A stretch of 64,000 bases of DNA from Zygaena filipendulae (Eukaryota > Arthropoda > Insecta > Lepidoptera > Zygaenidae), in the NCBI GenBank assembly GCA_907165275.2, contig OU015652.1, positions 4,603,001 to 4,667,000 of the forward strand, in the 5' to 3' direction. The notes under the pieces were generated by a model. It was not told the origin of the DNA, made no database searches, and saw nothing but the letters and a program-made list of their open reading frames with translations. Position 1 is the first letter of the stretch; each line of letters opens with the position of its first letter. The translations under genes and the position numbers were made by a program. Of the stretch, positions 1 through 13,499 are shown in pieces.

Positions 1-1184
1 AAAACTATTGAATAGGTAGGTCCTACTTTCTTTAAAAAAAAAACTTTATGACTCCATAAGAAGTCATGGAAATGTGAATAATTACTGGAGTATGACTCCA
101 GTCTAACCGGAGTTATAGACGTATACGTTCGGCACAAACATGACTCCCTCGGAGTGTTCTTCTTCTTTTTTATTAAATGACAACTTTTAAATAATTGTGA
201 ATTAGACAGTGAACGTGTTAAAAAATAGCTCCGTAACTATTTTTATAAATGGCCAGTTTTTCTTAATCTTATTTGAAAGATCTGAAGACCATGATAGGAA
301 TCCTTAATTCTTTAGTCTCTACTATGTTTTGTCGGTGTAGCTATTGAATAAATTATAATACCTACTGGACTTCTTCAAGTAAACTTGGTTTTATTAAAAT
401 ATAATGTTCCACACTATTTATATTTTACATAGTTAGCCATGTTTAGGACGCCATCTTATCGACAAGTGATGTTCCAACACAATAGTTAGTAACGTCACCT
501 ACTCTTATCACGCTAGACGTTTAACACCGATGGGATCTTAACGAACTTTAAAATGGAAATAGAGTTTTATTTTTTCATAGCTTTCTCATTAATTTGTGAA
601 TTGCAGATTTTTCTTATTTGGTCGAAATTCTATTACCTAAAGTAGGCTAGGTAGATATATTAAATTTAGGCGCGTGTAACTAATGAATTGCCTAAACTAA
701 TTCATGGTTACTTTTTAACCAATTATGTTTAAAAGTTCGTTTCTTTATCGATCCTTCGTTGTATTTTCCTCTTTAATTACTAAGCAACTTTGGTATAATT
801 GATGAATTATACTTACACAAATATGGGGGGCGGCGTTTGTTGATGTCTTTGTAAGTTATAACCTAGCGGCTATTGTTAATTTGTGAGTACTTACGTTGCT
901 AGTAACTTCCTGCTGTTCGCTAACTCTCCGCAATCAGAAAACTAAAGCTACAAAACCTACTCCATATTAACTTTAATTGTATCTACCTTACCGGCTATAT
1001 TGAGTAATCAATACTTACGAGTATTGGTTGGTATTTAAAACAATAGGTTATCACACTTATCACTTACACTTTGTTTGTCAGAATTCCCAATCGGTTTTAG
1101 GACACCTCACTTCATCCACTTATTTCAATCAGTTAATTGGCAGGTATTTATGTGTAATCTAAATAAAACTAGTTTATAAACTAA
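1..1184. other. AT-rich DNA without a recognisable gene
   Basis: No open frame here resembles a protein and no RNA gene was seen. The only structure noted is a small perfect hairpin at 84-102, with 8-bp arms ACTGGAGT/ACTCCAGT around a 3-base loop. The stretch could be intergenic or part of a long intron. Confidence 0.5.
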
Positions 1185-1457
1185 AATAATAATAATAATC
1201 CACATCACAACACACAGATCTACTTGATTCCACAGTAAGCTATTATTAGCTTGTGTCGTGGAAACCAAGCAAACGTGGTATCCTTACTACATAGAATTAC
1301 TTATATATTATACTACTTATAGATATATATAAACTCACCCAGACTGGAAAATGGAACCCTGTGTTCATCACACAAAGTCCACCCCCACCGGGAATCGAAC
1401 CCGGAACCCCTTGATTAGCGGGTAGGCATGGTGACCTCTGCGCCAAACGGGTCGTTA
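1185..1457 (-). mobile_element. tRNA-derived SINE (lepidopteran type)
   Basis: Read on the minus strand, the element starts near 1457 with a tRNA-like head. It has an A-box-like TTTGGCGCAGAGG and a perfect pol III B box, GGTTCGATTCC, at 1391-1401. A tRNA-unrelated body rich in TATATA follows, and the element ends in an (ATT)n tail at about 1185-1199. This layout and the head sequence are those of tRNA-derived SINEs widespread in Lepidoptera. It is not a functional tRNA, because no acceptor stem or complete cloverleaf can be formed around the boxes. I could not define a clean target-site duplication, so it is probably old. Confidence 0.8.
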
Positions 1458-4400
1458 AAAATACTTCTTTAACTATCACATGATCATGAAATACTATAGG
1501 CATTAAACAAGCCATTCACAAAATGAACTCCCTTCAAGCTATAGCTATAGCTACAAGTATGGCTGTTACTTGTTAGTGTAGTTTTTTTTTTCAAAGTCAC
1601 GGATGATTGGAATTTAGGACCGTCTACAACTCTACAACGCCGCCTCGATGTCGCGCCAGCTATCTCATTCATAATATGTATTTTTATCATGGCGACTGTA
1701 ACTATCTGATCCTCAAGACCTACCTACCTACGTAATGTCGTCATAATCCACCCATTTCCATTCATTTTTTTCAGTATCGCCGGCTCTGGTAGTTCCTACT
1801 ATACTTACTTATAGGCTATATCCTACTAGTCGTAGAAATATCAAAATAAATATATATATCTACATACATTGATGAATGAAGCGAGCTTTTTGACGAAGTG
1901 TTATTACCTAATTGGGACGTCTATCAAACCGAATTACCTTATTTAATCATCTGAAACACCTCTACTTCTGTATAAAAGTCTCCTCAAAAACCCAACCAAA
2001 CTCCAACTTCTTCGACTTTCTGTCTCTCGTCTCGTCCGACTCTGTCTAGCTGGGCTTTGAACATCAACTCTATATACGTAGATATTAAGGGATTTTAAGT
2101 CTTCTAGGTCTCCATTTTTAATAAACGCTATTGAAACCTGATATGCAGTCGTATTTGTTTGCCCTCTTCGTTTTCAGATTGACTTAGAGCATATCAAGTT
2201 TGAGTAGCGTTTACTAATACGGGTCTCAGTGAACTTCTACCAATTTCAGTTTGTGAAAGATACCACATTAGGCAATTTAACATCAAACTGTTTTTTCCAT
2301 CGGAACAAATAAGTTGGCTAAGGTTTTGGGAGACTCTCCAAAAGGATTTAGTGAAAGCTCTACCTGCAAATATTTTCCCCATTAAACTTTGGTCCATATC
2401 TCCCGTTCAAGCAAGTAAACGACTAGCTGTCCAGAATAGAGAGATAATTATCAAAAAATCTACTTTTACACAAAAACGTGTCCATTAAGATTAATGCGAG
2501 ACCTGGTACAGCACATGTTTTTTCTATAAGTAGATAACTACCTAGTTACAGTCAGAGTATTACATACTAAGTAAATACTATTTCTTTCCTCTCTTATCAG
2601 TGGGAGAACTTCAGTTGGTGCAAGAGTGCATTCTGAAGCGTTTACAAATTCAAACGGTATCTTCACTTTTAGCTTTATTACACTTTACCCCTTTTTTCTG
2701 GCAAAAGGCAAAACTGTTAGCCTTTTTGAATCTCGAGTCGCGATTAGGTATTCTTTTTTTACGTCTTTTAATTATTCATTAATGTTAAACAGTCTTATAA
2801 CTATTTATAAAAGTAACATGCTGTCCTACATACCTACAGTAATTCAGAATTTTATTTGTTCCTCTAAAATGTAAACTGCAGTATGTAGGTATAGGTAGAT
2901 ACTAGATGGGTGCACTAAAAATTTACTTCAATTTATTAAAGAATCAGAAGGTTCCATAAACTAGAAATTCCAATTTTCATATTTATTCATCATTTTGTTT
3001 TGTCACGATGTAGCAAATTAATGTTAAGTTATTTATAAATATTACAGAGTCGGTAGGTAAAGCAAGATAGTTGAAGGTAGGTAGATACCTTACAACTGAT
3101 AGATTTTGATATTCTTATTGAAAATGGGCGTTAGTTTATTAGTTAATAATATTTACAAAAGTAATGCATTATACTGACATCGAAGAACTTATGAAATGGT
3201 GCATATACAGCTGCGTATCTAGCTAATTAATTAACGAAAAGCGAGGCCATGTCTTATTCGATCATAATACACTCTAGAACTTACGAGAAACTATTTAGAA
3301 ACTTAGGTAGCTATAGCTGCAAAATAGGGATATTATAGGATAGCACAGTCGAGTCGTACGTAAGGTACGAGTTTCAATATTCTCAACGGCTTCCTTCTGT
3401 CACACTGTCAAATTAAGGAAAGCACTTAATAACCGAATTTTTCACATTGCAACGCAAATTAAGCTATATTTACAATACATATAGAAGCTATTTCTATGGA
3501 ATCTTGTTATCGGTCCAATACTCTATATAGTTTATCTATACGACCTACATAAAGAATTATAGTCTTTATTGTAGTCAGTTTTAAGTAGAAATTTCAATGG
3601 CGACGTTAATCGACGTACATCTCCTATAAAACCCTGTCGCCCTGGTATCTCGGAGTAAACGCGCCAGTATTCGGCTTGAACCGAACAAACGTCGAGCGCG
3701 CATGCTCCCCGCCGCGTTCACCCGCCAATCAGCTCCAAGCGTTCTTTTTACTATCGAACAAAAATATCTGCAGACTTTCCAACCTATTTCTAAATAACGA
3801 AGTTGTTATTATTATGAAAACATCACATTATAAGGAAAAATCCAAGATTCCAAAAAAACCGATGAATTTAATTTTAAAGTAAAATATTTATTGCTTTTGT
3901 GCCGCGGTAAGGTACGATGCAGTTCATTGATTATCGGTTAGATGGCGTTATTTTAAATAGTAAAATTGGATTTTTTACTATAATAATGAACTCGGAAATT
4001 ACCTACAAGTTAAAAGTACGCACGACCGTGGACCCACCAAATAGACCCCCCAAAGTGGTTGTGGTAAGTTTTGATTTTGTACAATTCTAATCTATCTATC
4101 AGCTCCGTGAAGACTGAACAGAAATTTGGTCTGAAATTAGGTAGGTAGTACTATAACTATACCCAGTAGTTACTACCATGAAAAAGGAGAACATAGTGTG
4201 CTTTTTATCCCAGGAAAATGCGTGGAGTGAATGCGTGGAACACAACATTTGAATACCTACTAGAAATATAGAGCGAGTACCTAACTATATTTTTGTAAAG
4301 AACAAAAACTGACTAGCTAATGTTAGGTATTGCGAGTTATTCTATTTTATAAATATCTAAGAGTCACCTGAAAAATAGGCATAAAACTCCTTTTACCATG

Positions 4401-5559
4401 TTATCTTTCTCAAGAGAAGCACAGTTTCTCAGCATGATAGTATGAATATCGCATTAAACAAACTCTACTAACGGTTTTGGGCAATGTGCATAAATAAAAA
4501 ACACACCGTTATACCAAGGTCGAGAGGAGTCTATAATTTGGAACGAATCATCTGTCCCAAAAGTTTAAAAAATGCGCTCTAAAGTTTACAAAGCGACCAA
4601 ATTTTCTATAAATAATCGCCTGACAATGCCCCGACGTAATTTTATCCATCCCCATATATCGGAATGAAATAAAAAACCGAACTTGGGATACAGAAATGTA
4701 TGGAGTCGTTGCTTGCTTTATTAAGTTGATAAAGAATTTTGTCGTAAAATTTCAGTTTGACAATATCACACTTATGGCGTATCATATTGTAGTAATGGCC
4801 ATATTAATAGGTGTCTGGAAGAAGATTCCCCTGACTTCAAAACGGTAAAATAGCATTAACGGAATTCGATGACATCGCGATTCTATAATAATAATTATCA
4901 AAAAAGTTAAACCACTGAACAAAAAGGTTTAATAGGTATTTAAAATATAAAAATTCAAGGTGAACTCTAAGTCTTTCGTAAGCAGAAACCATACGTTTAA
5001 TTATAACTAAAAGCTTATATACCTGCATGTTTCGTAGGTACTATGCTCTACCACCCCACAAAATATAAAAAAACTTTCTATGTGACGGAGTCCCCCTATG
5101 TTTAGAAAGCATACTTAATCGCATACACGTTCGCTCGGAATATTAAAGTGGTGAATGGGGAAGCATCACATGGGAGCCCCCACACAATTAAAGCGGAGTC
5201 TGCATTGTCTATCATGCACACTCGTGCACAAATGAATTCCGTTACACAACATCAGCGATTGTATTGTGCTGAAATACTCGCGTATCTGATATTAAATATC
5301 TCACAAATATTTAACGTAAATGTTATACCTACTTAATATTATTTTTATCTCGATTATGTTTTATACAATTACGAGAAAGACGAGGTACCGTTTACCTCGA
5401 TATCTTGCTACAAGTATTCGATTCTCTTTGATCAGGCCTTCGCATTCGTTGGGTGCGTTCGAAACTTTTAAATTTTTAAAGATATTGTCGCGATAAACGA
5501 AGTCGAATTGACACTTATAGAAGACATAAAAACATTGAGACAAGTTGGCGCTGTCGTTA
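1458..5559. other. Non-coding, AT-rich stretch
   Basis: About 4 kb with no supported gene. Short open frames (for example 2194-2397 on the minus strand and 3676-3882 on the plus strand) have no recognisable domain and are near chance length. A slightly GC-richer patch at 3605-3760 has a promoter-like look, but there is no further support. Confidence 0.4.
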
Positions 5560-5750
5560 TAATAATGGACCTGTTCCGTTGCCTCGCCCGCCGCCCGCCG
5601 CAGTCGTTATGCCCCACGCATTATTATGTAAATGTAAAACGAAAAATAAAGGACGTTGCGTTGTGGTTTTTGTGTGTGAGTGCTGACTCTTTTATCTGAT
5701 GTAGATAGTGATTGTAATTAGTGAAGGATATTGCGGCGGTAGCAGCGCAG
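5560..5750 (+). promoter_or_regulatory. Candidate non-coding first exon with splice donor
   Basis: A locally GC-rich block (CGCCCGCCGCCCGCCGCAG, 5585-5605) is followed by a stretch ending AGCAGCGCAG|GTGAGATG, a strong splice donor at 5750/5751. No long reading frame precedes the donor, so it would be a 5' UTR exon. It could belong to Polycomb downstream or to another gene. This is inference from one splice-like site only. Confidence 0.2.
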
Positions 5751-6739
5751 GTGAGATGTTCTCACGATGCGATAAATATTAAAAGAAATGATAATATATT
5801 TTATATAGGTCTGTCGAGAAAGTATTCAACTATAATAATATAACATGGTCTTTGATACAATCTGTTGCTTTAAGTAAATATAGAAACTAACATCTATAAA
5901 TTGATCTGGCCGCATACAAATAAGTATCAAATATCTTGATGAAAATCGAATCGCAAGTCAGAATAGATTTTATCAAACTTAGCTGTCTATAAATCAGTTA
6001 GGATTAGGAATTTTATAAGGGATCGTCTTCCCAATTACAACAGAAGTTATAATTCTGAACTAAATAAACAGTCATCTACAGACTCCACGGTAGGGACACA
6101 ACTAATTACAACGCCTAATGTTTTCAATAATAACAAGACGTAATCAGTAACAGAGAAGTTATGAAGGGTCGTGACAAGGGTCAGAATATCTCTGAAAATA
6201 TTTGTTGTACCCCTCTGCGCGACCCTCGCACGGATCCACCCCGGCGTTGCATTGTGTTTTTTTCTTATCGTTCCTAACTCGCATATCTGTATTCTGCCGC
6301 AGGGTGTGATCCCTCTTAATTGAGTTATTAGTGATATATATTTATCTGCGGATTATATTAAAGAGATGTCATTTGTGCAACCATGCATGTTTAGTATAAC
6401 GAGTTTGTGTGTGTTTTAAGAAGCTTAATGCCATTATTGACATTTAAATTTCGAATTCGCATAAATTAAATCTCCGAGTAAATTAACTATAATCTTATTG
6501 ATCATAATATCCTGGTCAAAAACTGTTCCCCGAATAATTTAAGTTTTTTTCCCTGCAATAAGTTGTTCCATCACAATTAGGTATTTAATGCTCACTGATT
6601 TTTTCACAAATTGTGAATGTTGAATTGTTGAAACTTGAGGGTAAAACGCCCTGTGTTCAGTCCAGCTTAGCTTTATCCTATAAATTGTTCAAATAACGTC
6701 CTCAAATATCTCGGTTAGTTTAATTTCTTCTTTTTTATG
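5751..6739. other. Non-coding stretch
   Basis: I see no gene, repeat of known class or RNA in this stretch. Confidence 0.4.
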
Positions 6740-7035
6740 GACTTTCGCATATAATACATTTAGCCAGTTTCAAGTAAAATTAATTAGATCAATGTAAGAA
6801 TGCTTCGTTGTACTGTTTGAACTTGCAAAGAACTTTCTCGGAGCTCTTGGAGGAAACCGAAGAAATCAGCTCGAAATGTCATATCTTCTTGAGCACATAA
6901 AATACCGTCACTGTGAAAATTATTATTGTCCAATACACAATAAGGTGAGATGCTTTTTATGCATTTTTAACCATTTCTTATCGACATGAAAATATAATGA
7001 CCGAAACCGCCATCTTTGATTCCCGCCAATAAACT
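6740..7035 (+). repeat. Diverged interspersed repeat, copy A
   Basis: This segment aligns in the same order with 10290-10600. Both contain TTTAGCCAGTTTCAAGT, then CTTCGTTGTAC or CATCGTTGTACGG, then a block around TTTCTCG..CTT.TGAAGGA, then ATATCTTCTTG, TTATCGACA, and a shared end GCCAT.TTYGATTCCCGCCA. Divergence and indels are clear. No terminal repeats or coding potential are visible, so the class is unknown. Confidence 0.6.
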
Positions 7036-7458
7036 CCGGTTAGTTGGTTCGATTTGTTTCGAAAATTTATGTTAAAGTATCTGGGTAAGGTAAATACGAT
7101 ATGAATATCAAAATAACAAACGTTTATTCAAATACCTAATTACTAATTAACCACAATACTTAGGAATGTCGTCACGGATCTATACAAGTCTTCAAACCAA
7201 TTACAACTTAATTAAAATATCTACGTACACAACAAGCTTAAGTATGTACCAACTTTTTATTATAAAATATCTTTTAAGTATTTGTCATTATTCCCATCAC
7301 CGCAATTATAAAGTAATTTCAATTAACGTTAATTATGTTAATGTAGGTATTAACTATTCTACATAAATTATTATGCTTAATTTGTGACCTACCTGTGTAC
7401 CTATCCTGATACCTGATATACCTATAAATATATCCTAATTTAAATTAAATCCTTAAAT

Positions 7459-7483
7459 CCTAACCTAACCTAACCTAACCTAT
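7459..7483. repeat. Short telomere-type array, (CCTAA)n
   Basis: Four full CCTAA units plus a partial one. The reverse complement is TTAGG, the canonical insect telomeric repeat. The array is very short and lies inside otherwise ordinary DNA, so it is an interstitial or coincidental array, not a chromosome end. Confidence 0.7.
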
Positions 7484-7769
7484 CATAACGAAAGTAATTT
7501 TTTTCGAATTTATGAATCACAAATTTGTATGGTAAGTAAATCTTTGTCATGGTAATGATAGAGATTAATTAATTATGACTGTGATAATATAGAGAATTGG
7601 CATTGATTACCTAAAATTATCGATAAAATAATTAATGACTAATTGATCGAAAATTAAATACAAGATTGAAATTGTTTTCGAAAATTAAAATTTGTAGTGA
7701 AATTACTCCCAATGTTTTAGACTAGGTACTCCGTTAATCCATTCCAAATGACTTAAATTTGACACCCGT

Positions 7770-8062
7770 CATTCGTGATTCGAAAGGAGTCTGTTGCTGA
7801 TATCGGTTGAGTTGAGTAGTACCGTTCGCGCGTTCGCGTTCCACCGGCACGGCCGCGGCAGCGCGACGCGGCGGCGACTCGCTTGCCTTGTCTGGCGTAT
7901 CAATTTTCTCTCTCTCGAACCGTTGTGCATTCGAGCTACTGTGGACTTTTGCGCTCCTAGTATTCTAGTTACGAAAGAATACGCGCGGGACCACTATAGA
8001 GCTGAAATAAAAAAAAGTAAATGCGGGGTAATAAGCATCACTTGCAATTGGTTGATTCTGCA
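7770..8062 (+). other. Candidate exon or 5' leader, unidentified
   Basis: A GC-richer patch (GCGCGTTCGCGTTCC.. and GGCCGCGGCAGCGCGACGCGGCGGCG within 7826-7875) carries an open frame from 7794. The frame reaches a good splice donor, CTGCAG|GTGAAG, at 8062/8063. The translation is arginine- and serine-rich at first and matches no family I know. It may be a transcription start region with a leader exon, or chance. Confidence 0.2.
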
Positions 8063-10289
8063 GGTGAAGTAGATAAGAATGTAGAGAATGTCTTTAGTCT
8101 ATGTAAGCCACAACACATAGTTTCTATTGTAACTATAGTTATTACGTAACAGATATAGATAGTAGTACAAAAGAATTTGTTAGCAGTCGATAAGTATATT
8201 TCGTTCTTTGCGATAGAGATTTTAGAATCTACGGTACCTACTTTACTGTTCCAATATTGGCAGGACATTCGCGTAGTCTATTTTGGTGTGTAAATTATAA
8301 TGCAAATAGATTCAAGGCAATGAATATGTAGAGACTGGCCGTCACGTACCTGTCTGTCTCTTGGAGGTCTGTACGTGTTTAGAATAAAGTGTCAATTGCT
8401 GACACGACATGCGTTGCGGTCCGGGATGTGAATGGAACGCTTGTTGTGATGCCGCGCCACGCTCCACCGCCGACCGTACTCTCGACAAGGCTGCAGTAAC
8501 TGTTTTATATTCCGTATCTAATTGCTTCATTAGTTAAATGGTAAATGAAACTGGTATCGCTAGCCGTTTACCAATTTATATTAAAATTTAGAAAACATAT
8601 TTTATTTCTTTGAATATTTATATTTTTCTTTTATAATTGGTTATTCATAAGTGCGCGATTAGCATATCACGTCCTTATACGTTCCATAAATAATGTTCGA
8701 AAATAGTAAACCATTTCAGATTTCTACATGTTGTTTTGTAGAAGAGGAAAAACGACTTCGTTAACTACTCAACTTATGCATTAGCCATGGGCATTAAACA
8801 CACTTGAACTTATTAGGTAAACACTAAGGTTCACTATACAAACTACCAAGGGTTTATTCCGTGAAGCGTGGACACCGATTTGCGGGGGATATTGCAATGC
8901 TATTTGTAATAGCAAATTGAGCATGCGAGACGTACGACAAAGTGCTCGCCTCCTTTACATTATAGGAATTTCCGTCAGACGCAAAATAAAACTTATTGCC
9001 TCTCAGCAAAGAGTTCATTTTCATAGCTTTCAACCATTATACTTGTTCAAAATATTATGTTGGAGTGGTTTCTGCTAACTGTGATATATGAAACTAGACG
9101 ACTGGGTGCTCTTTGAATGGGCACTAACGATCGTTGAACGTTCGCCGTAAGTAGGTATACTCACGTGAAACTTTTCACTAGCTATGTAAATATTACTCTT
9201 TTTCGTTTTTAACAAGGATCTATGAATTGTGAGTTTGAATCACTCATAATAATGAAGAATTCCTCAAGTTTCCTTTTCTTAAGTTAGAAATTACTTTATT
9301 CTTTATAACTTTAACCTGATTTTGAATTATTACCTACTACAAAGTTTAGAAGAGCGGTGACTCCCAACACGGGCGTAAGCTTACTTGGAGCCACCTGCCA
9401 CTAGTTTTTAAGCAAACATGTAAGAACAAATTAAAAAAAAAAATTATAATAATAATCTCCCTATATCTTTCGATCTAATTCTTTTATTCAGACGCATTTT
9501 GCTCTCCTGCGGGAGGTATTATTGGATGGCTGACCCCCTTCCCTCCCCTCCTCTCCCCTCCCCCTTGGAGGTCGACGCAGGGGTGGGATGAGGGTTGGGT
9601 AGATTAATGGTCTCACCCGGGCACGGACAGGCGTCGTCGTCTGGCCCCGCCGGGACCGATCGCCTGTTTAAACACAAATCCAATCAAATTGTCCGAATCC
9701 GAACTATAGTAGCTGTGTAAGTGGCCGTGAAATTTCACCCATTGACGTACCTAAATTAATACTTGTTATGTACCTAGAAACTCAGAATGGATATCTTTGA
9801 AAATAACGAAAAACACTTGACAACAAATTTTGTCTAATATAATAACACTTCTTCATTTTGTACTCTGCAGAAGTGTTATTATATGCAATATAGCAGGAAA
9901 AGATCGAAACGAAACCGAAAAGAAAAAAAACGTTGATACTTGGTAAACGAACGGTATTAAAAAAGACGTAATAAAGTCATAGATATTCTCCTCAGTTATT
10001 CTTCTGAGATATTCTCTAAAACATGACATTATTCTTCTTATTTGCAATGACAATATACGCACAATCGATGGTTCGTTTGAAACAACTTGTGTTATTTCAA
10101 TTTTACTATGGCCGCTCCTCTTTGCTAGCTACCTATACGTGGTACCGTATTGTATTAGGCACTTAGCTATAGATCTATAGACCTATGCGTAGTTAGGAAA
10201 GCGTGACAGAATGAGCTCTACACGCACACTCAATTGACAGCTTGCGGCTTTTCATTAGCACTGTCCGATCTATGTCTGTGTTCTTTTTC
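8063..10289. other. Non-coding stretch with a GC/pyrimidine-rich patch
   Basis: No gene is supported. At about 9520-9665 a pyrimidine-rich run (CCCTTCCCTCCCCTCCTCTCC) is followed by a GC-rich segment containing CGGGCACGGACAGGCG and GGCCCCGCCGGGACCGATCG. This resembles the 3' UTR of a non-LTR retrotransposon in texture, but I could not assign it. Confidence 0.35.
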
Positions 10290-10600
10290 TTCTTATATTA
10301 TGACTCTCACATATATTATGCATTTAGCCAGTTTCAAGTTAAATATAATAATAATTATTTATTGCCATCAGAAAGGTGATACGAAAACTGACTATACCTA
10401 TTTATATTAGCGTTTAGCATCGTTGTACGGTTTGAAATCGCAAACCATGGTGTTTGCAAAATCTTTCTCGCAACTTCTGAAGGACACCGAAACGTCATAC
10501 CTAGATATCTTCTTGTGCAAGTAAAAACTGTCACTGCTAAAACTTTTTATCGACAAGATAATAAATGATGAAATCGCCATATTCGATTCCCGCCAGAAAC
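10290..10600 (+). repeat. Diverged interspersed repeat, copy B
   Basis: This is the partner of the repeat at 6740-7035. The order of conserved blocks is the same and it ends in GATTCCCGCCAGAAACT. The two copies lie 3.5 kb apart in direct orientation, compatible with two insertions of one old family or with a segmental duplication. Confidence 0.6.
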
Positions 10601-12810
10601 TGTTTAGGCAAAATTGTTTTTGTGCTTAAATATCGAACGAAATTTCAAATAAAACCTAGGCACGCTCGTTCTGTAATATCTCTATGCCATCCAGTTTGGC
10701 TGAGCTTGTCTCCTTTTAAAGCATTCTAGCCAGAGGGCCGACTTTGCCAACACAAAACACAAAACCTTACAGCTGCTGAATCTATGAGAATCTCCCTTTA
10801 GATGCCCCCTTTACGATCCCCGGTTGGCAAACTACTACAACTATGATAATATCGATACGTGAGGAAACCCTTATCGAAGCAGCAGTTTCCGGTTTTGAGG
10901 TTTACATAAACAGAATTAGCTCTCTTACTTCTGATTTATGAATGACGTTGATATCTGCGGAGCTATTATGTAACATTTGTTATTATTTTTCTGTTTCAAT
11001 AGCAATTTTGCAATAACATTTGCACGTTTTGACACCACAATTTCTAGAACTAACCTTAAAAATACTTCAAAGTCTATGTATGACCTTGGTAACAACTCAT
11101 CAACTTACACTGATAAAATGTATCCAAAATCCAAATGCTAACTGAAGGAAGACATCAGTTTCGAAAATAGCACTGTCCTAGCTTAAAATTGAAAATAGTT
11201 TTTAGGTGTATTATAATTTTTTCGTTCATTTCATTAAATATCATGAATACATCGGTCTGGTTGTGTCAAACATTTTTCTTTTTAATGGTATTTGGTCTTT
11301 TAATAGTAGATATTTTTTCCTTTATTTTACTGTCTCAGTCAACTTATCACAAATCTAATATTTGAAGTTTCTTTCAAGAATGGCCAGAGGCAGTCATATC
11401 GTAGGTACAGGTAATTTAATTGATTGCAAACTAGTTGTGGCCCGTGGTTTTACCCGCGTGGTGTCAAAATCTGTCCAACCGTTTCAGAGATTCACCCGCG
11501 TGAGATTCGGAATACCCGCAGGAAACATAAACTTGTTTTAAATACTATACCTAAACCTTGTCCTGACAATAACGAACACAAAAAAAAGAATTATCCAATT
11601 TGGTGGAGACATTTGGAAGTTATGCGATCACATACATTTCGGCGATTCATTTCTTTTTTATACAATAGATTAAAGACAAAATTTTCGACAAGCTTTATAA
11701 TGTTCAGAGTTTAGATAAATCTCAAATAAATAATAATTGTTAGTATAACTTATTATAGCAATTTAACGATCTCAAAGCAAATTTACAACGAATATTTTAA
11801 GATTTATACTTCCAAGGAACGTATTAAAATTCAATTTCTGTGCACTTAGCGTCCGTATCCACGCTTATCAAGCGATAACAAGCTCAATCTTTCACGTCGG
11901 AGGGTGTAAATTCGTCTTGTAATTCAATTGTGCCTTTTAATTTCGTTTATACCGAAGCAACCCTCGCGAGGCGTCAAAAGGGTGCTGGAGGGAATACTGG
12001 GAGGGTGAGGGAAGCAGAAAAATTTTAGAGGTTGAATCTCGCGACATGAAAAGCCTTGGGCAATTGCGGTATAATGACGCTATTAATTTGGGTATCTTTA
12101 TTGAATATTTGAACGTTTTCCAATAAATTCCAGTGGGATAATTGAGATGAAAACAAACGACCCAACTGTTGCCAGTTTTTTTTTTTTACATTTTATCCAT
12201 TAGTTTGAGATAATGATGAATTTCCATGATAACATTAACCGACCTATTGCCATTTTATTATGAAAATTGTAAATATAAGTATAGAATCAAATGACCAAAA
12301 TTAATGCGAACCCTTATAAGGAGTCACATAAATAAAATAGGCGTTTGATTTTATATAACTTTTATATGTACCTATAAGGTCAAACACGTTAACTTTATAC
12401 CTATATATATACCTATTACCTTTTAATACATAGAATGGTATCTATTGATATCAACCAATAAATAAATCATAGAGCATTTCCAGCACATAAGAGCAAAACG
12501 GTTGACTTTTCGAATGCATCAAGTGATTTATATTCAATCACAGTCGACGTCCTTAATTTTGAGTTATGCGGGTAACTATAACAGACTTTATGCATTTATG
12601 CTTTACGTATATTAGTTGGTATAATATACGTAATAAATGCTCGTTAAAATGTTTCATAATATTATCCTTCATTGTGACTTCTCGCATTCTATTGATAGAT
12701 TGGTTGATCTATCGCTTGTTAACGGGGTTACCTAATATCTGTTACTTATCTCGTTACTCACTTGACATAGTTCTTTGTAAACCTTACTCATTTATAATTA
12801 ACACTATTAA
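10601..12810. other. Non-coding stretch with a repeat fragment at 11430-11530
   Basis: No gene is supported. Around 11434-11510 the sequence TAGTTGTGGCCCGTGGTTTTACCCGCGTGG, followed by TCTGTCCAACCGTTTCAGAGAT, is a diverged copy of a high-copy lepidopteran repeat. The 96-codon open frame across it is therefore not considered a gene. Confidence 0.45.
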
Positions 12811-13005
12811 TTCCCACGGAATTGTTCCATACAAACTTTTCAACCCCTTTTCATCCCCTTAGAGGTTGAACTTTCAAATATCCTTTCTTATTGAATGTCT
12901 ACGTCATACAAAGAACACACCCTCCAAGTTTCAGGTCTCTACGATCAGCCGTTTAGGCTGTGCGTTGATCCATCAGTCATTCAGGACAAAGGGCTTTATA
13001 TGTAT
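12811..13005 (+). repeat. Interspersed repeat 'CATACAAAGAACACACC', copy 1
   Basis: This shares a ~195-bp core with 16262-16498 and with 17258-17491 (inverted). The core runs from GGAATTGTTCCATA through CATCCCCTTA.RGGTTGAA and ACGTCATACAAAGAACACAC to GTGCGTTGATCCATCAGTCA. This copy lacks the 5' CTAGCTGTCCC..GGTTTCACCCGC end carried by the other two. Confidence 0.75.
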
Positions 13006-13499
13006 AGATTACACCTACATACTTTCTTAATTTCTTTACAAATAACTCTAGAATTTGTTCCTGCACTTTGTGTCACAACTCACAGGGCAGCTTATAAAAT
13101 AACCCGTTTGCCACAGAAACACCAATAACAGATATCATAGATTAGTAGAGCGGTCCACAAATGAGAGTGCAGAGTATAATTATTATAACCTAAGTGGGAT
13201 ATGTAGGTAGACTTACAAAGGGCCGATTCTACTTACCTTACGCAAAGCACAAAATTACATCGCGCGCTTCTGCATCAATAACAGTCCTCCCCACACATCC
13301 CCTCATCGCGACGTCCGATCCGCTTAATACGTGTATGTATAAGCATCGATATACGTGAGGACTTCCTTATCGATGCAGGGACGGTGCAGTTTTAATATCT
13401 TATACCCGAGTATATAAAATTGGCCTTTAGACCGCATAGTTAAATCGGTCTACATTTACGCGTTAAACTCTCGAGAAAGATAGGTAACTACCATCACAA

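Noticed and set aside
1297..1515. Possible tRNA gene or small protein at the SINE
   Set aside because: The B box is perfect but no cloverleaf can be drawn, and the tail and body are those of a SINE. The open frame across it is a by-product.
11424..11714. 96-codon plus-strand open frame
   Set aside because: It starts in a diverged copy of a common lepidopteran repeat and has no domain.
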